Positions 26,757 to 35,098 of a stretch of 64,000 nt of DNA are shown here, piece after piece. Source of the DNA: Acidimicrobiales bacterium (GTDB lineage Bacteria; Actinomycetota; Acidimicrobiia; Acidimicrobiales; SZUA-35). The translations under genes and the position numbers were made by a program. The notes under the pieces were generated by a model. It searched no databases and was not told where the DNA came from. It saw nothing but the letters and a program-made list of their open reading frames with translations. Positions within the stretch are counted from its first letter, which is position 1, and every line of letters begins with the position of its first letter. The stretch spans positions 2,108,001-2,172,000 of the forward strand of contig JAWKIO010000005.1 of NCBI GenBank assembly GCA_041394265.1, given 5' to 3'.

Positions 26757-27727
26757 CGTGCCAGCTCCGGTTCGGCGTCGCGGGCTTCGTCGGACTCGCT
26801 CGGCTCCACTCGCCCTCTGAGGTCGGCCATCCATTCGGCCGCCTCGGCAAAGGCCTCGACCGCTTCCTGGCGAACGGCCGAGGAGCCGTTGGTGGCGGCG
26901 GGATACGACCCGAGGAACTTCACATCGGCGTGCTTGGCCCGGACGGCTTGCAGACAGCTCGCCACGAGGTCGTCGTTGATGTGGCCGTGGAGATCGATGA
27001 TGAAGTGGTAATTGCCGAGCGAGGTCTTCGCCGGTCGGGAGATCAGCAGCGACATGTTGATGCCCCGAGCCGCGAACTCCTGGAGGATCGTGACGAGCGA
27101 GCCCGGCTTGTCTTCTCGCTGGGTGATCATGATCGTCGTGCGGTCGTGGCCGGTCGGTGCGGGAATGGTGTCGCGCCCGACGACGAGGAACCGGGTCTGG
27201 TTGTCGGGATGGTCGGCGATGTTCGCAGCAAGGGTGTCGAGTCCGTACTGCTGGCCGGCAATGGCCGGTCCGACCGCCGCCAATCCGGGTGTGGTGGCCG
27301 CCATTTCGGCGGCCTGCGCCGTCGAACTCGCAACCTCGACCGGGAGGTCGGCGAAGTGCTCACGGAGGAACCCACGGCACTGGGCGTTCGCGACCGGGTG
27401 GGAGGCGATCGTGGTGACGTCGTCGATCGTGGTGCCAGGCGCCGCCATCAGCATCATTTCGATGTCGAGGATGACCTCGCGCTGGATCAGCAGGTTGGTG
27501 TCGAACACCAGGGTGTCCATCGTGACGTTGACGGTGCCCTCGATGGCGTTCTCGATCGCAACGAAGCCGAGGTCGAGTTCGCCTTCCTGGGTGGCCATGA
27601 GGATGTCGACGAATGTGCGCATCGGTACCAGCTCGTCGCACGCGAGATCGGGCTGGCTCCGCAGCGCCTGCTCGGTGAACGTTCCGAAGGGCCCGAGGAA
27701 GCCGATACGGCGAGTCGTTGCAGTCAC
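26753..27727 (-). CDS. pheA: Prephenate dehydratase
   Basis: The 324-residue enzyme converts prephenate to phenylpyruvate in phenylalanine synthesis. It has the N-terminal FLGPFGTFTEQA, the VAIENAIEGTVN active-site loop, and the NQTRFLVV motif whose Thr-Arg-Phe is catalytic. A C-terminal ACT domain (TTIMITQREDKPGSLVTIL onward) provides phenylalanine feedback. A 50-residue acidic tail is extra. There is no chorismate mutase domain, as in other actinobacteria. Confidence 0.93.
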   Translation of the reverse strand: MTATTRRIGFLGPFGTFTEQALRSQPDLACDELVPMRTFVDILMATQEGELDLGFVAIENAIEGTVNVTMDTLVFDTNLLIQREVILDIEMMLMAAPGTTIDDVTTIASHPVANAQCRGFLREHFADLPVEVASSTAQAAEMAATTPGLAAVGPAIAGQQYGLDTLAANIADHPDNQTRFLVVGRDTIPAPTGHDRTTIMITQREDKPGSLVTILQEFAARGINMSLLISRPAKTSLGNYHFIIDLHGHINDDLVASCLQAVRAKHADVKFLGSYPAATNGSSAVRQEAVEAFAEAAEWMADLRGRVEPSESDEARDAEPELAR

Positions 27728-27840
27728 CCTGCCAGCCTACGAGGCCCCGGCCTGGCCGTGGCACGGGTTTCTGCGTGGCCGGTCACGCGCCCTCGGCCGA
27801 CCGATTCCGTGAACAGCCCGCTTCCCACTACGGTTTGGAG

Positions 27841-28551
27841 ATGGAAGATCGTCTCTATTTCCGCCAACTGCTGTCCGGTCGAGACTTCGCAACGACCGAC
27901 CCGATCGCCCGTCAGATGGTGAACTTCGCCTACCTGATCGGCGATCGCGAGACCGGCGAGGCGGTCGTGGTCGACCCGGCCTACGACGTGGATTCCTTGC
28001 TCACCGTGCTCGATGACGACGACATGCGACTCACCGGTGTGCTCGCCACGCACTATCACGCCGATCACGTGGGCGGGAACATGATGGGCTACTCCATCGA
28101 CGGTGTCGGGCAACTACTCGAACGGGTCAGCGTGCCGGTCCACGTACAGGCGCCCGAGGCCGAGTTCGTCACCAAGACCACCGGTGTGTCCGACGATCTG
28201 GTGGCGCACGCATCCGGCGACATCGTGTCGGTCGGGGCCATCGACATCGAGCTGATCCACACCCCTGGCCACACCCCCGGCAGCCAGTGCTTCCTGGTCC
28301 GGGATCGGCTGGTCTCGGGCGACACCCTGTTCCTCGACGGTTGTGGCCGAACCGACCTCCCCGGTGGCGACCCGGAGCAGCTCTACTACTCCCTGACCGA
28401 CCGGCTGGCGAAGGTGTCTGACCAGGCCATTCTCTATCCAGGCCACCAGTACCACCACGAGCCCCACCAGAGCATGGGCGTCACCCGTTCGAGCAACATC
28501 GTGTACCGGCCGAAGACGGTCGAGCAGTGGATGATGATGTTCGGCCACTGA
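27841..28551 (+). CDS. MBL-fold hydrolase (glyoxalase II/persulfide dioxygenase-like)
   Basis: The 236-residue metallo-beta-lactamase-fold protein has THYHADHVGGN (metal ligands His71, His73, Asp75, His76), HTPGHTPGSQCF, SGDTLFLDGCGRTDLPGGD and PGHQYH. The DGCGRTDLPGGD pattern occurs in the persulfide dioxygenase/rhodanese-associated branch as well as in some glyoxalase II-like proteins. No signal peptide. It is divergent from pheA with a 113-bp spacer. Confidence 0.85.
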   Translation: MEDRLYFRQLLSGRDFATTDPIARQMVNFAYLIGDRETGEAVVVDPAYDVDSLLTVLDDDDMRLTGVLATHYHADHVGGNMMGYSIDGVGQLLERVSVPVHVQAPEAEFVTKTTGVSDDLVAHASGDIVSVGAIDIELIHTPGHTPGSQCFLVRDRLVSGDTLFLDGCGRTDLPGGDPEQLYYSLTDRLAKVSDQAILYPGHQYHHEPHQSMGVTRSSNIVYRPKTVEQWMMMFGH

Positions 28552-28561
28552 GCCCGGCCCA

Positions 28562-28579
28562 ACGAGCTCGCGGGCTCGT
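28562..28579 (+). terminator. Hairpin after MBL-fold gene
   Basis: ACGAGC-TCGCGG-GCTCGT is a perfect 6-bp stem with a 6-nt loop, 11 bp after the stop codon. Confidence 0.4.
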
Positions 28580-28651
28580 GCCAGGTCGACGACAATGCCT
28601 CAGTTTTCCTCACCTCGGGCCGAAAGGATCCCCGTAGCGCGAGGAGACCGA

Positions 28652-29509
28652 ATGCCAGGATCTGAAGCCGAGTTGAGGGAGCTCGACGAACTTCGTCACA
28701 AGTTGACCGAGTACGAGGCAGCACTTCGTTCTGCCGCGCCCCGGCTGGCGGCCTTCAAGCGACTCGAACAGCTCGCCCGTACCCAAGGGACCTCGCCCGA
28801 AGCGATCGCGTCCCAGGCGGCGGTCGAGGTGATGAAGCGAGAGAAGGATGCTCTCGTGACACTGCTCGCCGGCCTGGCCAACGAGCGTGATCAGCTCAAA
28901 GGAGAAGTGGCGATGCTGTTGATCAACAAGACCGAGGCGGGCAAGGCCGTAGCCGATCTCCACCTCGAGCGTGAGGACCTGGCGATCGAAGTCGCCGCGA
29001 TCGTCGATCAGCTGGCCAAACTCCGCGGCGACGCCGTGCAGCTCCTGTCGGACAAGACCGAGCTGACCGTCGAAGTGGCGGCGCTGCGCGAAGAGGTGCG
29101 TGCGCTGCACGATGCCTTCCAACAGGTCGAGACGGCGCGGGCCGAGCAAGAACGCGAGATCGAAGCGCTCCGTCGCCGCCACGACGACGTCGTGATCGAA
29201 GAGCTCGTCGTCGACGACGGAGCCCTTGACACCGACACCTCGAGCGAGACCGGAGTCGACTCGGCCGACGACGAGGAAACCCTCGAACGCGCCGACCGCG
29301 AGATCTCTCCCGAAGCCGAAGCACTCGCTGCAGAACTCGAGGAGATCAAGTCGGCCAAACAGCGGCGTGAAACCCTCGTGCCCCGCAAGACCTTCGCCTC
29401 GACCATCGAGACCGACGAGGAAACCGAGGAACTGGAATCCCAGGCCTTCGACGCGTTCTTCCACGCCGAGATCGACCACGACAAGTCGCGGGACTGGATT
29501 CTCGGCTGA
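28652..29509 (+). CDS. Long coiled-coil protein
   Basis: The 285-residue protein is nearly all charged heptads (LRELDELRHKLTEYEAALRS, then about residues 50-190), followed by an acidic Asp/Glu-rich stretch and a short tail. No membrane segment or enzymatic motif is visible. Such proteins may be structural or cell-division adaptors, but I do not recognise a family. GAGGAG precedes the ATG at 28652. Confidence 0.65.
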   Translation: MPGSEAELRELDELRHKLTEYEAALRSAAPRLAAFKRLEQLARTQGTSPEAIASQAAVEVMKREKDALVTLLAGLANERDQLKGEVAMLLINKTEAGKAVADLHLEREDLAIEVAAIVDQLAKLRGDAVQLLSDKTELTVEVAALREEVRALHDAFQQVETARAEQEREIEALRRRHDDVVIEELVVDDGALDTDTSSETGVDSADDEETLERADREISPEAEALAAELEEIKSAKQRRETLVPRKTFASTIETDEETEELESQAFDAFFHAEIDHDKSRDWILG

Positions 29510-29591
29510 TCGAGCCGCACCTGCGCCGCCGGCGTGGTCTGATCCGCGGCATGGCGCCGCTTTTCGGCGTGGGCATGTGAAACTGGGGCCG

Positions 29592-30176
29592 ATGTCGTGT
29601 CTGCGATCGCGAGTGCCGCTCGTCCTGATGGGGTTGTTGGTGACCCTGGGCTCGTTCGTTGCTGGCCCAGCTGGTGCCGAGGCACCGGTCGACGTGATCG
29701 ACGGCGCCACCGACAACGTCTACATCGCACCGGGGCGTGAGTTCGACGCCGCCGACTTCGCCACAGTGATCGATACCGCTCGGAGCCGCGGCGTCGACAT
29801 GTTCATCGCCGCGCCGGACGACCCCGAACCCGACGCCTCGGCCTATGCACTGCGGCTCCGCCAGCTCGGGGAATTCGATGTCACGCTCGTCTACGGTCCC
29901 GACGGCGAGGTCCGAGGCTCGGTCTCCGACGACTACTTCGACGGTTTCGCCCGGGCGCAGAAGGCGGCGGCCGCGGCCACCGACCCCACGCAGGCGGCCA
30001 ATGCGTTCTTCGGCGAATTGATGGAGGAGCCGCCGGGCGGACTGCCCGACATCGTGCGAGACGTCGCTCGGTGGGTGATGATCCTCGCCGTGGTCGTGGC
30101 GTTGGCCAGTGCCGCCGAGATGGCGCTGCGGGCCCGTCGGCGTTCCGAACCGCTCGACGCCGAGACCGCCGCTTGA
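29592..30176 (+). CDS. Exported membrane-anchored protein of unknown function
   Basis: The 194-residue protein has an N-terminal signal sequence, an external domain with a DNVYIAPGREFDAADF start reminiscent of TPM-type domains, and a C-terminal membrane segment (VMILAVVVALASAAEMAL). The tail is basic and ends inside the cell. It overlaps the start of the OmpA-domain gene by 4 bp, so the two probably act together at the envelope. Confidence 0.6.
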   Translation: MSCLRSRVPLVLMGLLVTLGSFVAGPAGAEAPVDVIDGATDNVYIAPGREFDAADFATVIDTARSRGVDMFIAAPDDPEPDASAYALRLRQLGEFDVTLVYGPDGEVRGSVSDDYFDGFARAQKAAAAATDPTQAANAFFGELMEEPPGGLPDIVRDVARWVMILAVVVALASAAEMALRARRRSEPLDAETAA

Positions 30177-31252
30177 CCGTCGATCCTGCCGCGCCGCAAC
30201 GTCGAGGCGGACCGGTCGCCAATGAGAGTGGCCGCTCGCTCTGGCTGATGGGTCGTCTTGCCATCGCCCTGTTCCTGGCGGCCTTTGCGTTCGGTCCACT
30301 GCCACAGTCCGACGCCGTTCGCGCCCGTCTTGCTCGAGCCGGCTTGGTGTCTTCCGGTGTCGTCGGCAGCGAAGCGCCGACCACCACCACGACGCTTCCG
30401 CCCGTCGAAGTCGCTGACCTGAACAACCTTCTGACGTCGTCCGGGTACCCAGACGTCGACGCCACCGAGGTCGATCGGGTCGTCACGCTCCGAGGCATCG
30501 TCCCTGACGTGGCCTCGCGCCAGCTGGTCGTGCGGCTCGTCCGCGAGGTGCCCGGCGTCGCCGAGGTGATCGACGAAACGGTCGTCGCTTCGCCTGGCTC
30601 CACCGGCGACGTCACGATCAGCGGGACGACCAGTGGTGTCACCCTGGCCGGCTCGGTCCCCGATGAGGAGACCGCATCCCTGCTGCTCGACGCCGTTGGA
30701 TCGGTCTACGTCGCCGATCAGATCGCCGGAGCAGTGACGGTCGACAACGAGGTCGCAGCCCCGGCCGAGGTGGTGGTGACCCTCGAGTCGACCCGGTCAG
30801 AACTCGCCGAACGGCTCGGTGACGCACTCGACACCATCGATCCGGCGTTGGCGAGCATCGACCTCCGGTTCCGCCAACTCGAGATCCCGCGCCTCGAAGA
30901 AGATCTCGCCGAGCTGCTGGCCGCCGAGCCGATCGAGTTCGCCGTGGGCTCGAGCCAGATCGAGGATGCGTCGCAAGCCACGCTCGATGCGGTGACAGCA
31001 CTTCTCGAGGCATCACCCACGGCAATCGTCGAGGTCGGCGGCCACACCGATGACACCGGATCCGATGCGGCCAACCGCCAACTCAGTCTCGAACGGGCCG
31101 AGGCCGTCGTGGACGCGCTCCTCGATCGAGGCGTCGCCGCCACCCTGGAGCCCGTTGGTTACGGCGAGACCCGACCCCGCATCGTTCCCGCCGATACCGA
31201 CGCCGCCCGCGCCGCCAATCGCCGCATCGAGTTCATCCTCATCGAGCCCTGA
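30173..31252 (+). CDS. Envelope protein with BON-like repeats and OmpA-like peptidoglycan-binding domain
   Basis: The 359-residue protein has one membrane segment near residues 22-40 and a Thr/Pro linker. Two BON-like modules follow (LTSSGYPDVDATEVDRVVTLRGIVPD, then ISGTTSGVTLAGSVPDE). A C-terminal OmpA-like domain carries VGGHTDDTGSDAANRQLSLERAEAV and VGYGETRP, with the Asp/Arg that hold diaminopimelate in peptidoglycan. The layout parallels the mycobacterial ArfA type. The start is a TTG overlapping the TGA of the preceding gene (TTGA); no ATG/GTG lies nearer. Confidence 0.8.
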   Translation: MTVDPAAPQRRGGPVANESGRSLWLMGRLAIALFLAAFAFGPLPQSDAVRARLARAGLVSSGVVGSEAPTTTTTLPPVEVADLNNLLTSSGYPDVDATEVDRVVTLRGIVPDVASRQLVVRLVREVPGVAEVIDETVVASPGSTGDVTISGTTSGVTLAGSVPDEETASLLLDAVGSVYVADQIAGAVTVDNEVAAPAEVVVTLESTRSELAERLGDALDTIDPALASIDLRFRQLEIPRLEEDLAELLAAEPIEFAVGSSQIEDASQATLDAVTALLEASPTAIVEVGGHTDDTGSDAANRQLSLERAEAVVDALLDRGVAATLEPVGYGETRPRIVPADTDAARAANRRIEFILIEP

Positions 31253-31268
31253 GCCCCGGTGCTGAGGC

Positions 31269-31376
31269 GACAGGCCGTGTGTTGTCTCAGGCCGACAGGC
31301 CGTGTCGTGTCTCAGGCCGACAGGCCGTGTGTTGTCTCAGGCCGACAGGCCGTGTCGTGTCTCAGGCCGACAGGCC
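31269..31376. repeat. 25-bp tandem repeat, four copies plus a partial
   Basis: Four consecutive 25-bp units (31269, 31294, 31319, 31344) and a fifth partial unit start with GACAGGCC. Units 1 and 3 carry TGTTG where 2 and 4 carry CGTG, so a 50-bp doublet was duplicated. On the minus strand each unit reproduces the last codons and stop of the TetR gene (GGCCTGTCGGCCTGA), showing that the array grew from that gene's tail. GGCC-GACA-GGCC can fold as a tiny hairpin in each unit. Confidence 0.9.
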
Positions 31377-31916
31377 GCGCTGCAAGGCGTCGAGCAGGTA
31401 CTGGAATTCGATGGGGTGTTCCTCGGTCGTTCCCGAACAATGCTCGAGTGCCAGGAAACCATGGATCGCACTGCGGATGCTGCGTGCCGCCAGGAGCGAA
31501 TCCTGTGACGTCAATCCGGTGGCGGCATAGACGAGGGTGAAGACATCGAGCAAGGACGCGTTGGCGTCGGCGAGGTCGTCGTCGTCGGACTCGGGTGGAC
31601 GAAGCGTCGAGGCGAATTGGCCGGGATGCGCGAGGGCGAAGGTGCGATAGGCGAGGCCAATCGCATTCAGTGCGTTGCTGCCGGCCGTACCGATCGCCGC
31701 GTTGCGCACGGTGGCCGTGAGGTTGTTGGTCGCCGCGATCGCCACGAGATGGCGCAGCCCGTCGAGGCCACGGCAGTGGGTGTAGAGCGCCGAGGTCGCA
31801 ACGTCGAGGTCCTCGGCAACCGCCGAGAGCGTGAGGCTGTCGAACCCTCGCGTGTCGACGAGCTCGATGGCGGCGAGCGTGACGAGGGTCGGTGTGAGGC
31901 GGGCGGGCGGTGCCAT
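31362..31916 (-). CDS. TetR-family transcriptional regulator
   Basis: The 184-residue protein has an N-terminal TetR helix-turn-helix (LVTLAAIELVDTRGFDSLTLSAVAEDLDVATSALYTHC) and a WHG-type C-terminal ligand domain ending in HGFLALEHCSG. The ligand is unknown. The start at 31916 begins the usual MAPPARLTPT-like leader; an ATG at 31946 is possible. It is divergent from hsp20 and may control it or itself. Its stop lies in the tandem repeat array. Confidence 0.85.
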   Translation of the reverse strand: MAPPARLTPTLVTLAAIELVDTRGFDSLTLSAVAEDLDVATSALYTHCRGLDGLRHLVAIAATNNLTATVRNAAIGTAGSNALNAIGLAYRTFALAHPGQFASTLRPPESDDDDLADANASLLDVFTLVYAATGLTSQDSLLAARSIRSAIHGFLALEHCSGTTEEHPIEFQYLLDALQRGLSA

Positions 31917-31957
31917 GCCGATGAACGTACTCCTAGCGAGATGTTCCATCAAGAGTA

Positions 31958-31963
31958 TTGACA
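31958..31963 (+). promoter_or_regulatory. Candidate -35 box in the tetR/hsp20 spacer
   Basis: TTGACA stands in the only AT-richer part of the spacer, 131 bp before hsp20. The sequence 17 bp downstream is not a good -10 box. No HspR inverted repeat (CTTGAGT-type) or CIRCE element is visible. Confidence 0.3.
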
Positions 31964-32093
31964 ACAGTTCTCGGATTGTGAAAGACTTTCTCTATCGCTT
32001 CGAGCGAGCCAGAACCTCTCTGGATGACCAAGCAACGAGCAAGCCCGGACCGTTCGCCATTCCGAGCGGTCCTCGAACCGAAGGAGTACTTCC

Positions 32094-32519
32094 ATGTTGT
32101 TGATGCAGAACGATCCCTTCCGCGATCTCGACCTCTTCTTCCGTGACACCAAGGGCGGTCGCCAGGTTCCGATGGACGCCTACCGCCGCGGCGACGACGT
32201 CTGGGTTCACGTCGACCTTCCCGGTGTCGGCAAGGATTCGATCGACATCGATGTCGAGCGCAGCGTCCTGACCATCACCGCCACCAGGAACTGGCGCCGC
32301 GAAGAGGGCGACCAGGTCTACATGAACGAGCGCACCCAGGGCACGGTGCGCCGCCAGGTCCACCTGGGTGACAGCCTCGATGTCGAAGGCATCGAAGCCG
32401 ACTTCTCCGATGGTGTTCTCACGCTCAGGATTCCGGTCTCGGCGAAGGCCAAACCCAAGAAGATCTCGATCGGCTCGGGCACCCAGCCCGCCATCGATGT
32501 CGAGTCCACACCGGCCTGA
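32094..32519 (+). CDS. Hsp20/alpha-crystallin small heat-shock protein
   Basis: The 141-residue chaperone has the alpha-crystallin domain (DVWVHVDLPGVGKDSIDIDVERSVLTITATR, later GVLTLRIPVS with the variant of the A-x-x-x-GVL motif) flanked by a short N-terminus (DPFRDLDLFFRDT) and a short tail. It holds unfolding proteins in solution. GAAGGAG just before the ATG is strong. A 16-bp terminator follows. Confidence 0.93.
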   Translation: MLLMQNDPFRDLDLFFRDTKGGRQVPMDAYRRGDDVWVHVDLPGVGKDSIDIDVERSVLTITATRNWRREEGDQVYMNERTQGTVRRQVHLGDSLDVEGIEADFSDGVLTLRIPVSAKAKPKKISIGSGTQPAIDVESTPA

Positions 32520-32548
32520 TCTGTCATCCATCGGGCACGCGGGGTAGC

Positions 32549-32584
32549 ACGATCCCGATCCACCCTCCGGTGGATCGGGATCGT
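32549..32584 (+). terminator. Strong terminator hairpin after hsp20
   Basis: A perfect 16-bp inverted repeat, whose core is CGATCCCGATCCACC against GGTGGATCGGGATCG, encloses a 4-nt CTCC loop, 30 bp after the hsp20 stop. It has no T-tract but is by far the strongest hairpin in the window. Confidence 0.8.
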
Positions 32585-32621
32585 CGCGTTCGGCCAACCC
32601 GGTCCCACTAGGGTCTCGGCC

Positions 32622-33266
32622 ATGACCACGCCGCCGTCGATGCCCGTGATGGACCAAGCATTCTGGGACCAGCGCTATGCCGCCGCCGACCAGATCTGGA
32701 GTGGCAACCCCAATCCGCATCTGGTGGCCGACGCGAGCAACCTGGCTCCTGGTCGAGCGCTCGACGTGGGTGCCGGCGAGGGGGCCGACGCCATCTGGCT
32801 GGCCGAACAAGGCTGGACCGTCACCGCCGTCGACATCTCGCCGGTCGCCCTCGACCGTGGTCGGCTCGAGGCTGAACGGCGTGGCGACACCATCGCCAAC
32901 CGCATCACCTGGGTGCAGCTCGACGTGCTGTCCGCGCCGCTGCCCGAGGGCCCGTTCGACCTGATCTCTCTCCAGTTCATGCACTTCGGCCCGGAGCAAC
33001 GCACTCCACTATTCGAGCGATGCATCGCCGCCGTGGCCCCCGGCGGCACCTTGCTGATCGTGGCCCATCACCCGTCCGACCTGAAAACGAGCGTGCGGCG
33101 GCCCAAGGTGCCCGAGTTCTTCTACACCGCCGAAGAGATCGCGGGGCTGCTGGGCGACGGTTGGAGCGTCGTCGACGCTGCGGCCCGTCCACGCGAGGCC
33201 ACCGACCCCGAGGGTGTGGTCGTCACGATTCACGACACGGTGCTGCTCGCGCGCCGCAAGGGCTGA
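32622..33266 (+). CDS. Class I SAM-dependent methyltransferase
   Basis: The 214-residue protein has the Rossmann methyltransferase motifs: ALDVGAGEGADAIWLAEQGW (motif I), VTAVDISPVAL (motif II) and FDLISLQFMHF (motif IV). The start FWDQRYAAADQIWSGNPNPHLV matches the TehB/thiopurine-type branch of small-molecule methyltransferases. The substrate is unknown. The last 24 bases before the stop are repeated just after it. Confidence 0.85.
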   Translation: MTTPPSMPVMDQAFWDQRYAAADQIWSGNPNPHLVADASNLAPGRALDVGAGEGADAIWLAEQGWTVTAVDISPVALDRGRLEAERRGDTIANRITWVQLDVLSAPLPEGPFDLISLQFMHFGPEQRTPLFERCIAAVAPGGTLLIVAHHPSDLKTSVRRPKVPEFFYTAEEIAGLLGDGWSVVDAAARPREATDPEGVVVTIHDTVLLARRKG

Positions 33267-33291
33267 GTGCTGCTGGCGCGCCGCAAGGGGG
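33240..33291. repeat. 27-bp tandem duplication of the methyltransferase gene tail
   Basis: GTGCTGCTCGCGCGCCGCAA at 33240 recurs at 33267 with one change (CTCG to CTGG), immediately after the TGA stop. This repeats the codons for VLLARRKG outside the reading frame's end, in the spacer before the convergent trmH-type gene. Confidence 0.85.
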
Positions 33292-33292
33292 C

Positions 33293-33910
33293 CTAGTTCG
33301 AGGGCAGCGTGGCGTGTTGGGAGATCCAGGCGTGCATGGCGATGCCCGACGCCACGCCGGCATTGATCGACCTCGTCGATCCGAACTGGGCAATCGATCG
33401 GGTCTGGTCGAGGAACGGCCGGATCACGTCGGACAGGCCGGGACCCTCCTGGCCGAAAACGAGCACGCAGGCCTCCGGGAGCGTGCCGACCTCGAGCGGT
33501 GTCGAGCCCGGCAAGTTGTCGATTCCGATGAGCGGCAGGCCATGTTCGGCAGCCCACGCCGCGAGGTCGGCCGGCGTGGCGTGATGTCGAACATGTTGAT
33601 AGCGGTCGGTCACCATCGCGCCACGACGGTTCCAGCGCTTCTTGCCGACGATGTGGACTTCGTTGGCGAGGAAGGCGTTGGCTGTCCGCACGACGGTGCC
33701 GATGTTCAAGTCGTGTTGCCAGTTCTCGATCGCCACGTGGAACGGATGCCGGCGCTGATCGAGGTCGGCGACGATGGCGTCGAGTCGCCAGTACCGGTAG
33801 CGGTCGATGACATTGCGACGATCGCCTTCGGCCAAGAGGTCGGGATCGAAGTGGTCATCCTCGGGCCATGGCTCCGGGTGCGGACCCACCCCGACCTCGG
33901 GTTCGGTCAC
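33293..33910 (-). CDS. SpoU/TrmH-family RNA 2'-O-methyltransferase
   Basis: The 205-residue SPOUT enzyme has the family motifs NIGTVVRTANAFLANEVHIVG (motif 1, containing the catalytic Arg), CVLVFGQEGPGLSD (motif 2) and FGSTRSINAGVASGIAMHAW (motif 3). It methylates a ribose 2'-OH of tRNA or rRNA with SAM; the site is not deducible. GTG at 33910 overlaps the stop of the YbaK-type gene by 4 bp. The frame extends upstream but only as a shadow. Confidence 0.85.
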   Translation of the reverse strand: MTEPEVGVGPHPEPWPEDDHFDPDLLAEGDRRNVIDRYRYWRLDAIVADLDQRRHPFHVAIENWQHDLNIGTVVRTANAFLANEVHIVGKKRWNRRGAMVTDRYQHVRHHATPADLAAWAAEHGLPLIGIDNLPGSTPLEVGTLPEACVLVFGQEGPGLSDVIRPFLDQTRSIAQFGSTRSINAGVASGIAMHAWISQHATLPSN

Positions 33911-34383
33911 TGAGCGAAGTCGGCGACCGTGGCACCAGCCAGCCGCACCAGCTCGTTCGGCGCGATCGGGAACACATGGCGCGGCGTGCCGGCGGCCGCC
34001 CACACCTGGTCGAAGCTCATCAGATGCGGGTCGATCCAGGTGCGGATGGGCGAGGCGTGCCCGAACGGCGGCACCCCACCGATGGCGAAGCTGGTGGTCT
34101 CGCGCACCTGATCGGCGTTGGCCCGGCCGCACTTCGCCACACCCGCCAGCGCAGCCAGCGCGGCGCCGTCGACCATGTTTGCCCCGCTGGTCAGGGCGAG
34201 CACCAGTTCGCCGTCGGCGTCGAAGATCATCGACTTGACGATCTGGTCGACCGAGCAACCAACCGCCGCAGCGGCATCGTCGGCCGAGCGCGTGCCGTCG
34301 GGATACTCGATCACGTCGATGGCGGTGCCGTACTCGGCAGCGTAGGCTGCCACTCGCTGGGCGCTCGCCGGAAGCTCGGTCAT
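33907..34383 (-). CDS. YbaK/EbsC-family aminoacyl-tRNA deacylase
   Basis: The 158-residue protein has the YbaK/ProX-type editing fold: VDQIVKSMIFDADGELVLAL with the conserved Lys, and TSFAIGGVPPFGH, the GxxPPFGH-like loop typical of the family. Members hydrolyse mischarged Ala- or Cys-tRNA-Pro in trans. It lies in a 4-bp-overlap chain pyrE - this gene - SpoU methyltransferase, so all three are likely one transcript. Confidence 0.88.
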   Translation of the reverse strand: MTELPASAQRVAAYAAEYGTAIDVIEYPDGTRSADDAAAAVGCSVDQIVKSMIFDADGELVLALTSGANMVDGAALAALAGVAKCGRANADQVRETTSFAIGGVPPFGHASPIRTWIDPHLMSFDQVWAAAGTPRHVFPIAPNELVRLAGATVADFAQ

Positions 34384-34991
34384 GCCGGATCCCCTTCTTC
34401 GGTCCCGACGGCAGGAATACCGAGATCGACATACGTGGCGAGCGGGAGGAAGGTCACGCCCGCTGCGGCGAACGTGGCTGCCGGCTCGTCGGATCGAGCG
34501 ACGAGCGTCGACGCCAGGACCACCACGCCCCCCTCGGCGTCGATGCGTTCCTTGGCGATCAGGCTGGAACCGCCGGTGGTGATGACATCGTCGACCAGCA
34601 GGACACGCTTGCCATCGAGCGAGGCGCCCTCGACGTACTTGTCGGTGCCACGGCCCTTGGGCTGCTTGCGGACCACGAACCACTCCTTGTTGCCGACGAT
34701 CGCCACGCCGTGGGCGAACTGGTCGGCGCCAAGGGTGAGACCGCCGACGGCATCGAACTCGATCCCGGCGTCGTCGGCCAGGTCGATCAGACACTGGCAG
34801 GCGAGGGCGAGATCGGCACCCTGGGCCAGCGCCTTCTTGCCATCGAGGAAGTAGCGGCTCATGGCTCCCGACGACAGTTGGACCGGGGCACCGAGCTCGA
34901 GCAGCCCCTTCGTCTTCAAGATCTCGAGGAGGGCGCTGCGCCGCGCCTCTGGGGTGCTGTCGGCTCCGGCCGACACGAGTACGTGGTTCAC
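34380..34991 (-). CDS. pyrE: Orotate phosphoribosyltransferase
   Basis: The 203-residue PRTase joins orotate to PRPP giving OMP in pyrimidine synthesis. It shows the GAMSRYFLDGKKAL segment, the VGGLTLGADQFAHGVA substrate loop, KQPKGRGTDKYVEG (the flexible loop) and the PRPP motif VLLVDDVITTGGSS. I chose GTG at 34991 for length agreement with family members; no better start is visible. It heads the three-gene overlapping operon. Confidence 0.9.
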   Translation of the reverse strand: MNHVLVSAGADSTPEARRSALLEILKTKGLLELGAPVQLSSGAMSRYFLDGKKALAQGADLALACQCLIDLADDAGIEFDAVGGLTLGADQFAHGVAIVGNKEWFVVRKQPKGRGTDKYVEGASLDGKRVLLVDDVITTGGSSLIAKERIDAEGGVVVLASTLVARSDEPAATFAAAGVTFLPLATYVDLGIPAVGTEEGDPA

Positions 34992-35098
34992 CCGATCGAC
35001 GCTAGCGGACGGGTTTGGCCCTCCCTTGTCGTTGACGGTGGGCTGCCACGAGGGACGATGCCAGCAACTCGGTCGGGTTCGGGGCACAATCGGGGTCT

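Noticed and set aside
31269..31376. Possible CRISPR array
   Set aside because: Units are contiguous without spacers, and derive from the end of the adjacent gene. No cas genes are near.
31259..31540. Three overlapping plus-strand frames reading CLRPTGR-type repeats
   Set aside because: They are translations of the 25-bp tandem array and of the antisense of tetR, in all three frames, without a ribosome-binding site.
33911..34432. N-terminal extension of the TrmH-type gene
   Set aside because: The extension is the shadow of the YbaK-type gene. GTG at 33910 with a 4-bp overlap gives a protein of family length.
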